Shown here piece after piece: positions 7,919-18,556 of a stretch of DNA of 64,000 nucleotides. The position numbers were made by a program, and so were the translations under genes. Origin of the DNA: Bradyrhizobium sp. AZCC 1693 (GTDB lineage Bacteria; Pseudomonadota; Alphaproteobacteria; Rhizobiales; Xanthobacteraceae); assembly GCF_036924745.1 (NCBI RefSeq), contig NZ_JAZHSD010000001.1:5704001-5768000 (forward strand), read 5' to 3'. Within the stretch, counting starts at the first letter, position 1. Each line of letters opens with the position of its first letter. The notes under the pieces are model-generated. The model searched no databases and was not told the origin of the DNA. It saw only the letters and a program-made list of their open reading frames with translations.

Positions 7919-8326
7919 CCGGGTCGATCCTCTTAATCTTTCCGGCCGCACCGGCGACATTTCCGGCCCGGCAGCACGCATTGTAACTGGGCTTACCGGA
8001 CTGATACGCAATGACGGCGCCTTGAAGGCGGCCCAACAGCCGATCCGCGCCATCCAGCGACCGCCGGGAGCCCAAAGCGAATCAGGTCGCTCGGGCGCGC
8101 CGTGACTGTGCCTACATCCGGCAACCGGGCTGTCAAGCGGCGAGGCCTTGCAAAATGGCGGGTTTTTGCTGATTTGCCGGGAAAATCCGACATCCGGCGA
8201 ATAGCAGGTGGCGCATGGCGTTGCGCCCCACTACTGCATTGCGAGAGCCTTAGAATTATGGTTTGAGAGGCGGGATTTCGACGCGTTCTAACGATCAGGC
8301 CCAGGGTACTGTAGCAATGCTGTTGC

Positions 8327-8360
8327 AGGTACTTTTGAAGGTGTACTTCCAAAAGTACCT
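8327..8360. promoter_or_regulatory. Long perfect inverted repeat upstream of coxB
   Basis: AGGTACTTTTG (8327-8337) and CAAAAGTACCT (8350-8360) are perfect 11-bp arms around a 12-bp centre that can extend the stem by three more pairs after one bulged base. It sits about 90 bp before the coxB start in a 533-bp intergenic region that otherwise holds no gene. No T-run follows on the plus strand, so it is better explained as an operator or mRNA leader stem than a terminator. Confidence 0.55.
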
Positions 8361-8451
8361 CCGGTAGGCCGTTTGTGAGGGCGGATCGTGCGGCATTCCC
8401 GGCCATTCGGCTGAAATGCTTTGGGGACTTATTCAAGGGAGCGCGAGCGGC

Positions 8452-9288
8452 ATGAAGATGTCGAGTGGCCAGATGGGCCGGCGGTTGCTGGGGTTGACGG
8501 TGGCGGGCATAGCGCTCGCAGCCGGCGGGGCGGCTTTTGGGGATCAGCCCAAGCCGTGGGAAATCACGCTGCAGGAAGCCGCGACCCCCGTGATGGAAAA
8601 CATCATCAGCTTCCATAACTTGCTGCTGGTGATCATCACCATCATCACCCTGTTCGTGCTGGCGCTGTTGGTCATCGTGGTGGTGAAGTTCAACGCCAGG
8701 ACCAATCCGGTCCCCTCCAGGACCACGCACAACACGCTGATCGAAGTGGCCTGGACGCTGATTCCGGTGCTGATCCTGGTCGCCATCGCGGTGCCGTCGT
8801 TCCGCCTGCTGTTCAAGCAGCTCGACATTCCCAAGGCCGACCTGACGGTGAAGGTCACCGGCAAGCAGTGGTACTGGAGCTACGCCTATCCCGATAACGG
8901 CAAGTTCGAGTTCGATTCACTGATGGCGGCCGACAGGCAGCCGCGCCTGCTCGGCGTCGACAACGAGATGGTGGTGCCGGTCGACAAGGTGATCCGGGTC
9001 CAGACCACCGGCGCCGACGTCATTCACGCGTTCGCGGTGCCGTCGTTCGGAATCAAGATCGACTCGATCCCCGGCCGCCTGAACGAGACCTGGTTCAAGG
9101 CCACCAAGGTCGGCATGTATTACGGCCAGTGCTCGGAACTGTGCGGCAAGGACCACGCCTTCATGCCGATCGCGGTGCGGGTGGTGAGCGATCAGGAATT
9201 CGCTGCCTGGGTTGAGGCGGCGAAGAAGAAATATGCGACCAACCCGGCGAACACGTTCGCCTCGGCTGGTGGTCAGGCCGCGCAGTAA
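8452..9288 (+). CDS. coxB: Cytochrome c oxidase subunit II
   Basis: A 278-residue subunit of aa3-type oxidase, carrying the binuclear CuA centre that takes electrons from cytochrome c. There is a signal segment, two membrane helices (about 54-78 and 97-120), the aromatic stretch QWYWSY, and the CuA ligands H192, C227, E229, C231, H235 and M238 (QCSELCGKDHAFM). I chose the ATG at 8452, 12 codons inside the longest frame, because a GGGAG lies about 10 nt upstream. It heads the cox cluster. Confidence 0.93.
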   Translation: MKMSSGQMGRRLLGLTVAGIALAAGGAAFGDQPKPWEITLQEAATPVMENIISFHNLLLVIITIITLFVLALLVIVVVKFNARTNPVPSRTTHNTLIEVAWTLIPVLILVAIAVPSFRLLFKQLDIPKADLTVKVTGKQWYWSYAYPDNGKFEFDSLMAADRQPRLLGVDNEMVVPVDKVIRVQTTGADVIHAFAVPSFGIKIDSIPGRLNETWFKATKVGMYYGQCSELCGKDHAFMPIAVRVVSDQEFAAWVEAAKKKYATNPANTFASAGGQAAQ

Positions 9289-9312
9289 GGCGCCGGCCAA
9301 GGGACACGCTAA

Positions 9313-11040
<1,728 letters not shown>

Positions 11041-11046
11041 TAAATC

Positions 11047-11985
11047 TTGTCGGTAGTCGATCACAACGCCATCGATGCTCTGCCCCGGATTTCCGAGGCT
11101 GATGTCGGTGACTACATCGCGCTGTTGAAGCCGCGGGTGATGTCGCTCGTGATCTTTACCGCGCTGGTCGGCCTCGTGATCGCGCCTGGCCATGTCCATC
11201 CCGTGCTGGCGTTCACCGCGATCCTCTGCATCGCGGTCGGGGCCGGCGCCTCGGGCGCGATGAACATGGCCTATGAGGGCGACATCGACGCGCTGATGTC
11301 GCGCACCGCCAACCGGCCGATCCCGCGCGGACGTATCACGCAGGGCGAGGCGATGGCGTTCGGCCTGATCCTGGCGTTCTTCTCGGTGTTGACGCTCGGC
11401 ATCCTGGTCAACTTGCTGGCCGGCGCGCTGCTGGCCTTCACGATCTTCTTCTATGTGGTGATCTACACCATGTGGCTGAAGCGCTGGACGGCGCAGAACA
11501 TCGTGATCGGCGGCGCCGCAGGCGCGCTGCCGCCCGTCGTGGCATGGGCCGCAGCCACCGGCTCGCTGTCGATCGAGCCGTGGCTTCTGTTCCTCATCAT
11601 CTTCTTCTGGACCCCGCCGCATTTCTGGGCGCTGGCGCTGTTCCGCAGCGACGACTATGCCCGCGCCGGCATTCCGATGCTGCCCGTCGTCGCCGGACCC
11701 GATGCGACGCGGCTGCAGATCCTGCTGTACACGATCGTGCTGGTCGCGATTGCGGCTGCCCCCTGGCCGCTCGGCTATTTCGACGCGGTCTACGGCGTCA
11801 CCTCGCTGGTGCTCGGCGCCGGCATGATGTGGCTGGCCATCGCGGTCTATCGCCATCGCGAGGGCAGGGAAGCGCTGCGCGCCACGCGCCGGCTGTTTGC
11901 GTTCTCGATCCTTTATCTTTTTGCGCTGTTTGCGACCCTGCTGCTCGAAGTGATCGTCCGCGCCGTCGCTCCAGTGTTCGGGTAG
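11047..11985 (+). CDS. ctaB: Protoheme IX farnesyltransferase (heme O synthase)
   Basis: A 312-residue polytopic inner-membrane prenyltransferase of the UbiA family that farnesylates heme B to heme O, the precursor of heme A for coxA. The conserved [20 protein letters not shown] opening, the first Asp-rich loop with [19 protein letters not shown], and [11 protein letters not shown] are all present. The start is TTG at 11047; no ATG fits upstream. Position between coxA and coxF is the usual one. Confidence 0.93.
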   Translation: MSVVDHNAIDALPRISEADVGDYIALLKPRVMSLVIFTALVGLVIAPGHVHPVLAFTAILCIAVGAGASGAMNMAYEGDIDALMSRTANRPIPRGRITQGEAMAFGLILAFFSVLTLGILVNLLAGALLAFTIFFYVVIYTMWLKRWTAQNIVIGGAAGALPPVVAWAAATGSLSIEPWLLFLIIFFWTPPHFWALALFRSDDYARAGIPMLPVVAGPDATRLQILLYTIVLVAIAAAPWPLGYFDAVYGVTSLVLGAGMMWLAIAVYRHREGREALRATRRLFAFSILYLFALFATLLLEVIVRAVAPVFG

Positions 11986-12003
11986 GGGGCGCATGGCGAA
12001 CGC

Positions 12004-12169
12004 ATGGACGACAATCGGAAGCCAGATGGAATCGTCCTCACCGAGGCGCAGAAAAGGAGCCGCCGCCAGCGCTCGATCGCGATTGCGCTCGCGCTCGGCG
12101 TCCTCGTCGTGCTGTTTCTTCGCGGTCACCATGGTCAAGGGGCCGGCCGTTCTCGTCCGGCCCATGTGA
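12004..12169 (+). CDS. coxF: CoxF-like small oxidase assembly protein, frame broken by a +1 frameshift
   Basis: A tiny single-helix membrane protein found between ctaB and ctaG in rhizobia. The frame opens MDDNRKPDGIVLTEAQKRSRR and enters a membrane helix, ALALGVLVVLF. One extra T in the run 12115-12117 then shifts it. Removing that base restores FFAVTMVKGP...LVRPM and a stop at 12167-12169, 54 residues in all. Uncorrected, the frame runs to 12183 with an arginine/glycine-rich tail that cannot finish the helix. This is the second single-base insertion in the operon, 1.5 kb after the one in coxA. Confidence 0.75.
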
Positions 12170-12201
12170 TTTTTGAATGTTAATCTTTGAATGTAGCTGA
12201 G

Positions 12202-12846
12202 ATGGAAAACGAACCGCAGATGCGCGAGGAGATGACGGGGAGTGGCAAGACCGCTTCGCGCCGTACCCTGACGCGCGATGCGGTGGTCGCCTCGATCTGC
12301 GGCTTCATCGTGGTGTTCATGGTCGGCGCTTCCTATGCCGCCGTGCCGTTCTACAACTGGTTCTGCCGCGCCACCGGTTTCAACGGCACCACGCAAGTTG
12401 CGACGTCGGCGCCATCGGACGCGCCGCTTGCCCGCAAGATTTCCGTGCGGTTCGACGCCAATGTCGGTCCCGGCCTGCCCTGGAAATTCGAGCCCGAGCA
12501 GAACGAGATCGAAGTCCGGATCGGCGAAGTCGTCACCGTGTTCTATACCGTGACCAACCAGGCCGCGCGCGCCACGACCGGCGTTGCGGCCTACAACGTC
12601 GCGCCGCTGACGGTCGGCGCCTATTTCCAGAAGATCAACTGCTTCTGCTTCACCGAACAGACCATGGGTCCGGGCGAGAAGCGCGAGATGCCAGTCGTGT
12701 TCTACGTCGATCCGGCGCTGGCGAAAGACAGCGAGAACGACGGGCTGAACACCATCACGCTATCCTACACCTTCTATCCCGTGCGCGATCCGGCGCCGAA
12801 GCCGCTCGCAGCCGGCGAAGGCGACAGGCGCAAGGGAAACCTGTGA
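12202..12846 (+). CDS. ctaG: Cytochrome c oxidase assembly protein CtaG (Cox11)
   Basis: A membrane-anchored periplasmic copper chaperone that delivers copper to the CuB site of subunit I. There is one N-terminal helix ([29 protein letters not shown]), and the copper-binding CFCF motif in [11 protein letters not shown]. The start at 12202 ([11 protein letters not shown]) is preferred; a TTG at 12187 would add five residues. Length of 214 residues is normal. Confidence 0.93.
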   Translation: MENEPQMREEMTGSGKTASRRTLTRDAVVASICGFIVVFMVGASYAAVPFYNWFCRATGFNGTTQVATSAPSDAPLARKISVRFDANVGPGLPWKFEPEQNEIEVRIGEVVTVFYTVTNQAARATTGVAAYNVAPLTVGAYFQKINCFCFTEQTMGPGEKREMPVVFYVDPALAKDSENDGLNTITLSYTFYPVRDPAPKPLAAGEGDRRKGNL

Positions 12847-12951
12847 CGGGAAACCTTTGACCGCCGGATTCCCTTTCTAACGGGATTTCGGCGTTGAAAT
12901 TTGAGACGAATATGTGCCGAAGGGAACGGCACATCCAACGGAGAGACCGCA

Positions 12952-13845
12952 ATGGCTACGGCGCACGCGAAGCACCACGACTACCACCTCGTCGATCCGA
13001 GCCCGTGGCCGGTGGTCGGCTCGATTTCGGCCTTCATCATGGCGGTGGGCGCCATTTCGTGGATGCATCACATGTTCGCCGCCGCCCCGATCATCTTCGG
13101 CGCCGGCACCATCGGCGTGCTCTATACCATGGCGAGCTGGTGGGGCGACGTGATCCGCGAAGCCCAGTACAAGGGCGACCACACCCGCGTGGTGCAGATC
13201 AGCCACCGCTACGGCATGATCCTGTTCATCGCCTCCGAAGTGATGTTCTTCGTCGCCTGGTTCTGGGCCTTCTTCAATTCCGCGCTGTTCCCCGCCGACG
13301 CGGTCCACGCCACCCGCGACGCCGTGTTCGGCTGCGGTCCGGGAACGGCGATGGGCGCCTGCAGCGTGCCGGGCACCTGGCCGCCGAAGGGCATCGAGAC
13401 CTTCGACCCCTGGCATCTGCCGCTGCTCAACACGCTCTTGCTCTTGACCTCGGGCACGACCGTCACCTGGGCGCATCACGCGCTGCTCGAGGACGACCGT
13501 CAGGGCCTGAAATACGGCCTGATCCTGACCGTGCTGCTGGGGGCCGCCTTCACCTGCGTGCAGGCCTATGAATACGCCCACGCCACCTTCCACTTCTCTG
13601 GCAACGTCTATGGCGCGACCTTCTTCATGGCGACCGGCTTCCACGGCTTCCACGTGCTGGTCGGCACCGTGTTCCTGCTGGTCTGCCTGCTCCGCACCTA
13701 TGCCGGCCACTTCACGTCGAAGCAGCATCTCGGCTTCGAATTCGCCGCCTGGTACTGGCACTTCGTCGACGTGGTGTGGCTGTTCCTGTTCGTCTGCATC
13801 TATGTCTGGTTCCGCGGCGCGGGGGCCGTGGCCGGCGGGCACTGA
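12952..13845 (+). CDS. ctaE: Cytochrome c oxidase subunit III
   Basis: A 297-residue seven-helix subunit of aa3 oxidase, beginning MATAHAKHHDYHLVDPSPWP, with SEVMFFVAWFWAFF and the C-terminal FAAWYWHFVDVVWLFLF typical of subunit III. It stabilises subunit I and its proton uptake. The start at 12952 has GGAGAG 7 nt upstream. A strong terminator 20 bp past the stop ends the structural operon here. Confidence 0.95.
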   Translation: MATAHAKHHDYHLVDPSPWPVVGSISAFIMAVGAISWMHHMFAAAPIIFGAGTIGVLYTMASWWGDVIREAQYKGDHTRVVQISHRYGMILFIASEVMFFVAWFWAFFNSALFPADAVHATRDAVFGCGPGTAMGACSVPGTWPPKGIETFDPWHLPLLNTLLLLTSGTTVTWAHHALLEDDRQGLKYGLILTVLLGAAFTCVQAYEYAHATFHFSGNVYGATFFMATGFHGFHVLVGTVFLLVCLLRTYAGHFTSKQHLGFEFAAWYWHFVDVVWLFLFVCIYVWFRGAGAVAGGH

Positions 13846-13864
13846 TACAGGCTTGACGTGCTAC

Positions 13865-13893
13865 AAGGGGCGGTCGGAAGGACCGCCCCTTTT
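13865..13893 (+). terminator. Rho-independent terminator after ctaE
   Basis: AAGGGGCGGTC (13865-13875) and GACCGCCCCTT (13881-13891) form a perfect 11-bp stem with a 5-base loop, followed by TTTTGCTTT. It ends the coxB-ctaE transcript. Confidence 0.85.
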
Positions 13894-13906
13894 GCTTTCT
13901 TCCCTT

Positions 13907-14034
13907 CTCCCCTTGTGGGAGAAGGTGCCTTGCCGAAGGCAAGGCGGATGAGGGGTTCTTTCCGCGGACACAGACCTCTCACCCGTCTCGAATGAGCTTC
14001 CGCTCATTCGATCCACCCTCTCCCACAAGGGGAG
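13907..14034. repeat. 128-bp palindromic repeat element with perfect 15-bp ends
   Basis: CTCCCCTTGTGGGAG (13907-13921) and its exact reverse complement CTCCCACAAGGGGAG (14020-14034) bound the element. An internal palindrome, CGAATGAGC/GCTCATTCG, lies at 13989-14010. It resembles dispersed Bradyrhizobium intergenic repeats or a MITE-like unit. It separates ctaE from the DUF983-SURF1 pair. Confidence 0.7.
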
Positions 14035-14050
14035 AGGGGAAGGAACGAAT

Positions 14051-14440
14051 ATGACGCCTGACCAATCGCCCACCGTCACCCAGAGCGCACTGCGCGGCAT
14101 TGCCTGCCGCTGCCCGCGTTGCGGCAGGGGCAAGCTCTATGCGGGCTTCCTCAACCTGCGTCCGAATTGCGAAGCGTGCGGACTCGACTACGCCTTCATC
14201 GATGCCGGCGACGGGCCTGCGATCTTCATCATCATGCTGGCGGGCGCCATCGTCGTCACCGCGGCCCTGATCGTTGAAATCAAGTATCAGCCGCCGTTCT
14301 GGCTGCATGCGGCGCTGTGGCTGCCGCTGATTATCGCGACCACGCTGCTGCCGCTGCGCTCGATGAAGTCGCTCCTGATCGCGCTGCAATTCCATCACAA
14401 GGCGGCGCCCGGCCGGCTGATCGACCGCGACCCGAAATGA
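14051..14440 (+). CDS. DUF983 family membrane protein
   Basis: A 129-residue protein of the DUF983 family. It has two CxxC zinc-ribbon-like pairs (CPRCGRGKLY and CEACGLDY), then two membrane helices (about 58-75 and 85-103). The function is not established; the gene is constantly found between coxC and SURF1 in alphaproteobacteria, implying a role in oxidase assembly. It overlaps SURF1 by four bases (ATGA). Confidence 0.88.
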   Translation: MTPDQSPTVTQSALRGIACRCPRCGRGKLYAGFLNLRPNCEACGLDYAFIDAGDGPAIFIIMLAGAIVVTAALIVEIKYQPPFWLHAALWLPLIIATTLLPLRSMKSLLIALQFHHKAAPGRLIDRDPK

Positions 14441-15204
14441 CCGGCCTCTCGTCACGGCGGCCGGCGGTGGCCGGTTTCGCCGTCTTCACGCTGCTGATGG
14501 TGGCGGCCTTCACGGGCCTCGGAATCTGGCAATTGCAGCGCCGGGTCGAAAAACACGCGCTGATCGCCTTGCTGAACGAGCGGCTTGCGGCTGCGCCCGA
14601 GGCGCTGCCGGCGCCGTCGCAATGGAGTTCGCTGACGTCGGGCAAGGACGAATTCCGCCGCATCAGCTTTAGCGCCACCTACGCGCCGTTGCCGGACGCG
14701 ATGGTCTACAGCGCGGGCTCCGCGGTCCGTGACGACGTCTCCGGCCCCGGCACCTGGGCCTTCCTGCCGGCCCGTCTCGCCGATGGCAACACCATCGCGG
14801 TTAATGCCGGCTTCGTGCAGAACACGATGCAGGACCGCGCCCAGCAGGATCGCGCCGTGAGACGGCTCATCACCGGTGACCCGGTGCAGTTCACCGGCTA
14901 CATCCGCTTTCCCGAAAGCGCCGGCACGCTGACGCCGCCGGAGAGCACGGCCAAACGGCTCTGGTTCACCCGCGACCATCTCGCGATGGCGCGCGCGCTG
15001 GGCTGGGGCGAGAGCGGCAAGGCCGTCGCGCCGTTCTATGTCGATCTGGAAACGCCCGTGCCCGAGAGCGGCATTCCAAAACCCGGCCCGCTCTCCGTGC
15101 GTCTCAAGGACGATCACCTGCAATACGCCGTCACCTGGTTCACGCTGGCGTTTGCGGTTGTCATCGCGTTCGGGGTGTGGTGGCGCGGGCAGCGCCGCGC
15201 CTAG
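14437..15204 (+). CDS. SURF1 family cytochrome oxidase assembly protein
   Basis: A 255-residue inner-membrane protein needed for heme a3 insertion into subunit I. It has two terminal membrane helices (about 12-29 and 229-247) around a periplasmic domain. GLGIWQLQR near the start and the C-terminal HLQYAVTWFTLAFAVV are SURF1 signatures. The start at 14437 overlaps the DUF983 stop, so the two are translationally coupled. Confidence 0.92.
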   Translation: MTGLSSRRPAVAGFAVFTLLMVAAFTGLGIWQLQRRVEKHALIALLNERLAAAPEALPAPSQWSSLTSGKDEFRRISFSATYAPLPDAMVYSAGSAVRDDVSGPGTWAFLPARLADGNTIAVNAGFVQNTMQDRAQQDRAVRRLITGDPVQFTGYIRFPESAGTLTPPESTAKRLWFTRDHLAMARALGWGESGKAVAPFYVDLETPVPESGIPKPGPLSVRLKDDHLQYAVTWFTLAFAVVIAFGVWWRGQRRA

Positions 15205-15302
15205 CGGCCCTGTCCCCGTATTCAACCGGACTAGCTTGTCGGAACCTTTGTTCCGCACAATCGTTTGAGTTCCACGGTGCGTACCGGACAAGAGGCCGTT
15301 CA

Positions 15303-15770
15303 ATGTCCATTCACGACGATAATCATACTCCGTCACCCGCGTCAGCGCTCGGGACGAGGTATCGCGACGTGGATGGAGTTGCGGACGTGGCGGACAATTT
15401 CGATCAGATCGCAGTGGTGGTCGACTGGCTGGACGCGTGCCGGAATCGCGACCTGTCGGCATTGCTCGACCTCTACGCCGACGACGCCAAGTTCAAATGC
15501 CAGTGCGGCGAGGTCAAGGTCAGCGAAGGCCGCGCCGAGCTCGAATCCTACTGGCGGCCGCGCCTCGATGCGCTCGCCTCGGATGCATTCGGGTTGGAGG
15601 AAATCACACCGACCGCTGAAGGCGTCGTGCTCGATTATCTCAGCCACGAAGGCAAGCCGGTGCGGATCGCATTTCGCTTCACCGCCGACGGGAAAATCCT
15701 GCGAAGCGATTGCCAGCCGGCGCCGGCCTCGTTCCCGGCTGCGGCCGCCGTTCAGGATGAAGCCGGCTGA
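15303..15770 (+). CDS. NTF2-like (SnoaL-type) domain protein
   Basis: A 155-residue protein with a single NTF2/SnoaL-like fold: IAVVVDWLDACRNRDLSALLDLYADDAKFKC, then GRAELESYWRPRL and a strand-rich C-terminal half. Such folds serve as enzymes or ligand-binding units; nothing here fixes a substrate. The start at 15303 has AGAGG 7 nt upstream. A CQCGE cluster adds two cysteines. It stands alone between the cox cluster and a convergent histidine kinase. Confidence 0.75.
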   Translation: MSIHDDNHTPSPASALGTRYRDVDGVADVADNFDQIAVVVDWLDACRNRDLSALLDLYADDAKFKCQCGEVKVSEGRAELESYWRPRLDALASDAFGLEEITPTAEGVVLDYLSHEGKPVRIAFRFTADGKILRSDCQPAPASFPAAAAVQDEAG

Positions 15771-15835
15771 CCATCCGGCGTTCGAGCGCGCTGCAATCGT
15801 CGCAGACTTGCGCGTTCTGCAGGATCGCTCTCCCG

Positions 15836-17197
15836 TCAGGCTTGCTCCGAGCCTCGCGCCTGTGAGGCGGAATCTCCCGCGGGAAGCCGGCAACGAACGC
15901 AGGCGCGGCCTTCTTCGCGCAGCAACTCTAGCGTCCCGCTCAGCGCGCGAACGCGCTCCAGCATTCCCGTCAATCCCCGGCCGAACATCCGATCCGCCGG
16001 AAAGCCTACGCCGTCATCGGATACTTCTACAATCACCTCGCGGTCGTTGATCCCTGCCGTGACGTGCATCGTGTTCGCCTTGGCATGACGAAGCACGTTG
16101 GTCACCGCCTCCTGGATCACGCGATAGATTGTCTGAGACAGCAAGCCGTCGACTTCGTTCAGCGCCGTGTCGATCTTCGACGTCACCTTGAGATCGCCCG
16201 CCTGCTTCTTCGCGTTCTGCAGCAGCGTCTGGATGCTCCTCTCCAGGCCGAGCTCCTGAATGTAGAGCGGCCGCAGCCGGTCGAGGATGCGGCGGTTCGC
16301 CTGCTGCAATGTTTCGACCGACTGTAGAATGCCCGCGGCGGCGCTACTCAACTCCGCCTCGCCGGCGGGAATCGATTCCAGCAGCGCGACCGTGTTGGCG
16401 CGGATCCCGAACAGCAGCGGCCCGAGTTCGTCATGAAGCTCGCGCGCCATATCCTGCCGCTCGTCGTCCTGCAGCGACACGATCCGCCGCAGCAGGCTGC
16501 GATTATCCTGGCTGAGGCGTTTGAGGGTACGGGCGAGTTCGTTGGCTTCCTGCGCGCTCTTGCGGATCTCGGGCGGGCCGGTGGGAACAATCGGCTGCTC
16601 GTAATCGCCCGTTCGCATTCGGGTCAGGCCGTCACCCAGACTTTGCAGCGGTCGCAATGCGGAACGCGCCGCGAAGTGGGCAATGGCCCCCGTCAGCAGC
16701 ATCAGGATAATTCCGGAGCAGGCGATTGCCAGAAATCCGATCCACTTCTCGTAGATGTCGGCGGACATGTCGGGCGCAACGACAATGTCGCCGACCTGGT
16801 TTCCCTCGATCATCACGGGAAAGGCGGCTGTGGATTCGGACATGACGAGGAGGTGAACGAACCAGTCGGGCACGGTTCCCAGCGGGGTTTGCACCTCGGG
16901 CGGTTGCACGTCGAGGTCGGTCCCGAGGCGCCGAAACCGGATTGCCTCGGAGGTGCCGAGCGATTGCACGAACGCTTCCAGCGTCGCTTGCGGATTGGTG
17001 GAGGTTCGAAGCGCGCCGTTGAGCGCAGCCGCAACCGCTCTGGCCGAGCGAGCGGCCGGCTCGGTTTCCTCCATAAGTTGCGCCGTGGCAAAGATCTGGA
17101 GCGAAACGCCTCCGGCCAGCAGAGCGGCCACGAACATCAGGCCGAGCGGCAGCAACAACCGCGTTCGAAGAGAAAGCCTTTCCCACATTTTAGACAA
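15836..17197 (-). CDS. NarL-type sensor histidine kinase
   Basis: A 453-residue membrane sensor kinase. Helix 1 is at about residues 13-35, a periplasmic domain spans 36-151, helix 2 is at 152-175, then HAMP. A HisKA_3 dimerisation domain has the phosphoacceptor His255 in ARELHDELGP, and a HATPase domain has NVLRHAK and VSDDGVGFP. I use the TTG at 17197, which has GGGA 6 nt upstream; an ATG three codons later is the alternative. It is divergent from a LuxR-type response regulator 74 bp away, surely its partner. The signal is unknown. Confidence 0.88.
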   Translation of the reverse strand: MSKMWERLSLRTRLLLPLGLMFVAALLAGGVSLQIFATAQLMEETEPAARSARAVAAALNGALRTSTNPQATLEAFVQSLGTSEAIRFRRLGTDLDVQPPEVQTPLGTVPDWFVHLLVMSESTAAFPVMIEGNQVGDIVVAPDMSADIYEKWIGFLAIACSGIILMLLTGAIAHFAARSALRPLQSLGDGLTRMRTGDYEQPIVPTGPPEIRKSAQEANELARTLKRLSQDNRSLLRRIVSLQDDERQDMARELHDELGPLLFGIRANTVALLESIPAGEAELSSAAAGILQSVETLQQANRRILDRLRPLYIQELGLERSIQTLLQNAKKQAGDLKVTSKIDTALNEVDGLLSQTIYRVIQEAVTNVLRHAKANTMHVTAGINDREVIVEVSDDGVGFPADRMFGRGLTGMLERVRALSGTLELLREEGRACVRCRLPAGDSASQARGSEQA

Positions 17198-17271
17198 TAT
17201 AGTTCCCGCAACCCAAGATTTCTCTTTTCAAATATCGCCAACCGCTTATTTAATCCAAAAGGGGATAGATA

Positions 17272-17916
17272 ATGCAAAATTCTAGCAGATCGGCAACGAA
17301 GGTCCTGATCGTCGACGACCACCCGGTGGTGCTGTCGGGTTGCCGGTCGCTGTTTGCTTCGGACAATTCCGTGAAGATCGACGAGGCCACCGACGCCAAA
17401 TCCGGCCACCGCGCCTACATGGCCAAGAAGCCTGACGTTACGGTGATCGATATCAAGCTTCCGGACGTCTCCGGTTTCGAACTGATGCGGCGCATCCGCA
17501 AGGACGATCCGGACGCCAGGATCATCATGTTCAGCATGAATGACGATCCGGCGTTCGTGGTTCGCGCCATCGAGATGGGCGCGCAGGGCTATGTCTCGAA
17601 GGGCGACGATCCAAGGATGCTGGTGAAGGCCGTCCGCAAGGTGGCCGCGGGAGACAATTTCATTTCGCCGCAACTGGCGGAGGCGGTGACCTTTTCGGGC
17701 GCTTCGATCAAGGCCAATCCGGCGTCGCAAATGACGGCGCGCGAGCTGGAAATTCTCAGGCTGCTTGGGCGCGGCGACAAGATCGTCGAGGTCGCCGATG
17801 CGCTCGAGATTTCCTACAAGACGGTGGCCAACACCACCTCGCTGCTCAAGCAGAAGCTCGGCGCCAAGAATCATTCGGACCTGATCCGGATCGCGGTGGA
17901 GATGGGGCTCGGCTGA
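17272..17916 (+). CDS. NarL/FixJ-type response regulator
   Basis: A 214-residue two-domain regulator. The receiver domain has the acidic pocket VDDHP, phosphoacceptor Asp60 in VIDIKLPDVSG and a lysine in YVSKGD. The LuxR-type helix-turn-helix follows from MTARELEILRLLGRGDK to SYKTVANTTSLLKQKLGA. It is paired with the divergent histidine kinase. Target genes are not evident; the short shared gap may hold autoregulatory sites. Confidence 0.9.
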   Translation: MQNSSRSATKVLIVDDHPVVLSGCRSLFASDNSVKIDEATDAKSGHRAYMAKKPDVTVIDIKLPDVSGFELMRRIRKDDPDARIIMFSMNDDPAFVVRAIEMGAQGYVSKGDDPRMLVKAVRKVAAGDNFISPQLAEAVTFSGASIKANPASQMTARELEILRLLGRGDKIVEVADALEISYKTVANTTSLLKQKLGAKNHSDLIRIAVEMGLG

Positions 17917-18011
17917 GCGCGTTCTGTCGTTCGAGACCGCTGAACCGGTCGCGCCGCTTGGGCGCGACCCGTTCGTGCCGCTGCAATGACGAAGGCGAAT
18001 CCAGCGAAGGC

Positions 18012-18254
18012 TTACCAGCGATGCTTGTGGTGACCGCGACCTCGATACCATCCGTAATGATGGCCGCGACCTCTGCCCCATCCGTAGTGGTGACCGCGCC
18101 CGCCGCGGCCCATATGTCCGTGGCCATGCCCATGACCGCCCCTGACCTGGATCAGGGCGCCGTCCTGCGCAGTCATCGGCGCCATGCCCAGCCTGGCGGA
18201 AGCGGATATGGTCATTGCCAGCAGCGCAAGACCAATCAGGGCGATACGTCTCAT
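18012..18254 (-). CDS. Small secreted glycine/histidine-rich protein
   Basis: An 80-residue exported protein. A clean signal peptide (IALIGLALLAMTISASA) precedes a low-complexity mature region with GHGHGHGHM and three tandem copies of a RGRGHHYGW-like unit, ending HHKHRW. About one residue in four of the mature part is histidine, which suggests divalent metal binding, though this is inference. The start at 18254 has GGGAGG about 9 nt upstream. It is convergent with the response regulator. Confidence 0.7.
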   Translation of the reverse strand: MRRIALIGLALLAMTISASARLGMAPMTAQDGALIQVRGGHGHGHGHMGRGGRGHHYGWGRGRGHHYGWYRGRGHHKHRW

Positions 18255-18428
18255 ACGGTGTCCTCCCGTTCGCGTGATTGCGACGTCAGGCACAAGTTCC
18301 CTGTGGAACGTTTTGTTCCGCCGCGCAGGAAGTAAATAGCAAAGGGGTGTTTGAGCCGCCTTCCCGTTCATTACCGGACTGGATTCGCAACGCGACCGCG
18401 GGCCGCGGCGCATTCCGCCGGCTCGCGG

Positions 18429-18480
18429 GTGCGATGCCGCCCGGCTCGCGTGCGATGCCGCCCGGCTCGCGTGCGATGCC
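18429..18480. repeat. 21-bp tandem repeat, two full copies plus a partial third
   Basis: gtgcgatgccgcccggctcgc is repeated at 18429-18449 and 18450-18470, and a third copy begins at 18471 and diverges after gtgcgatgccg. It lies in the 300-bp gap between the glycine/histidine-rich gene and the gene at 18557, where I see no convincing coding region. Confidence 0.75.
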
Positions 18481-18556
18481 GTTCGCGGGCGTCGTCATGG
18501 TCATTGGCGGGAAAACTTGGCAACATGCGCCTCGCTGGTCGATCGGAGGAGTGTGA

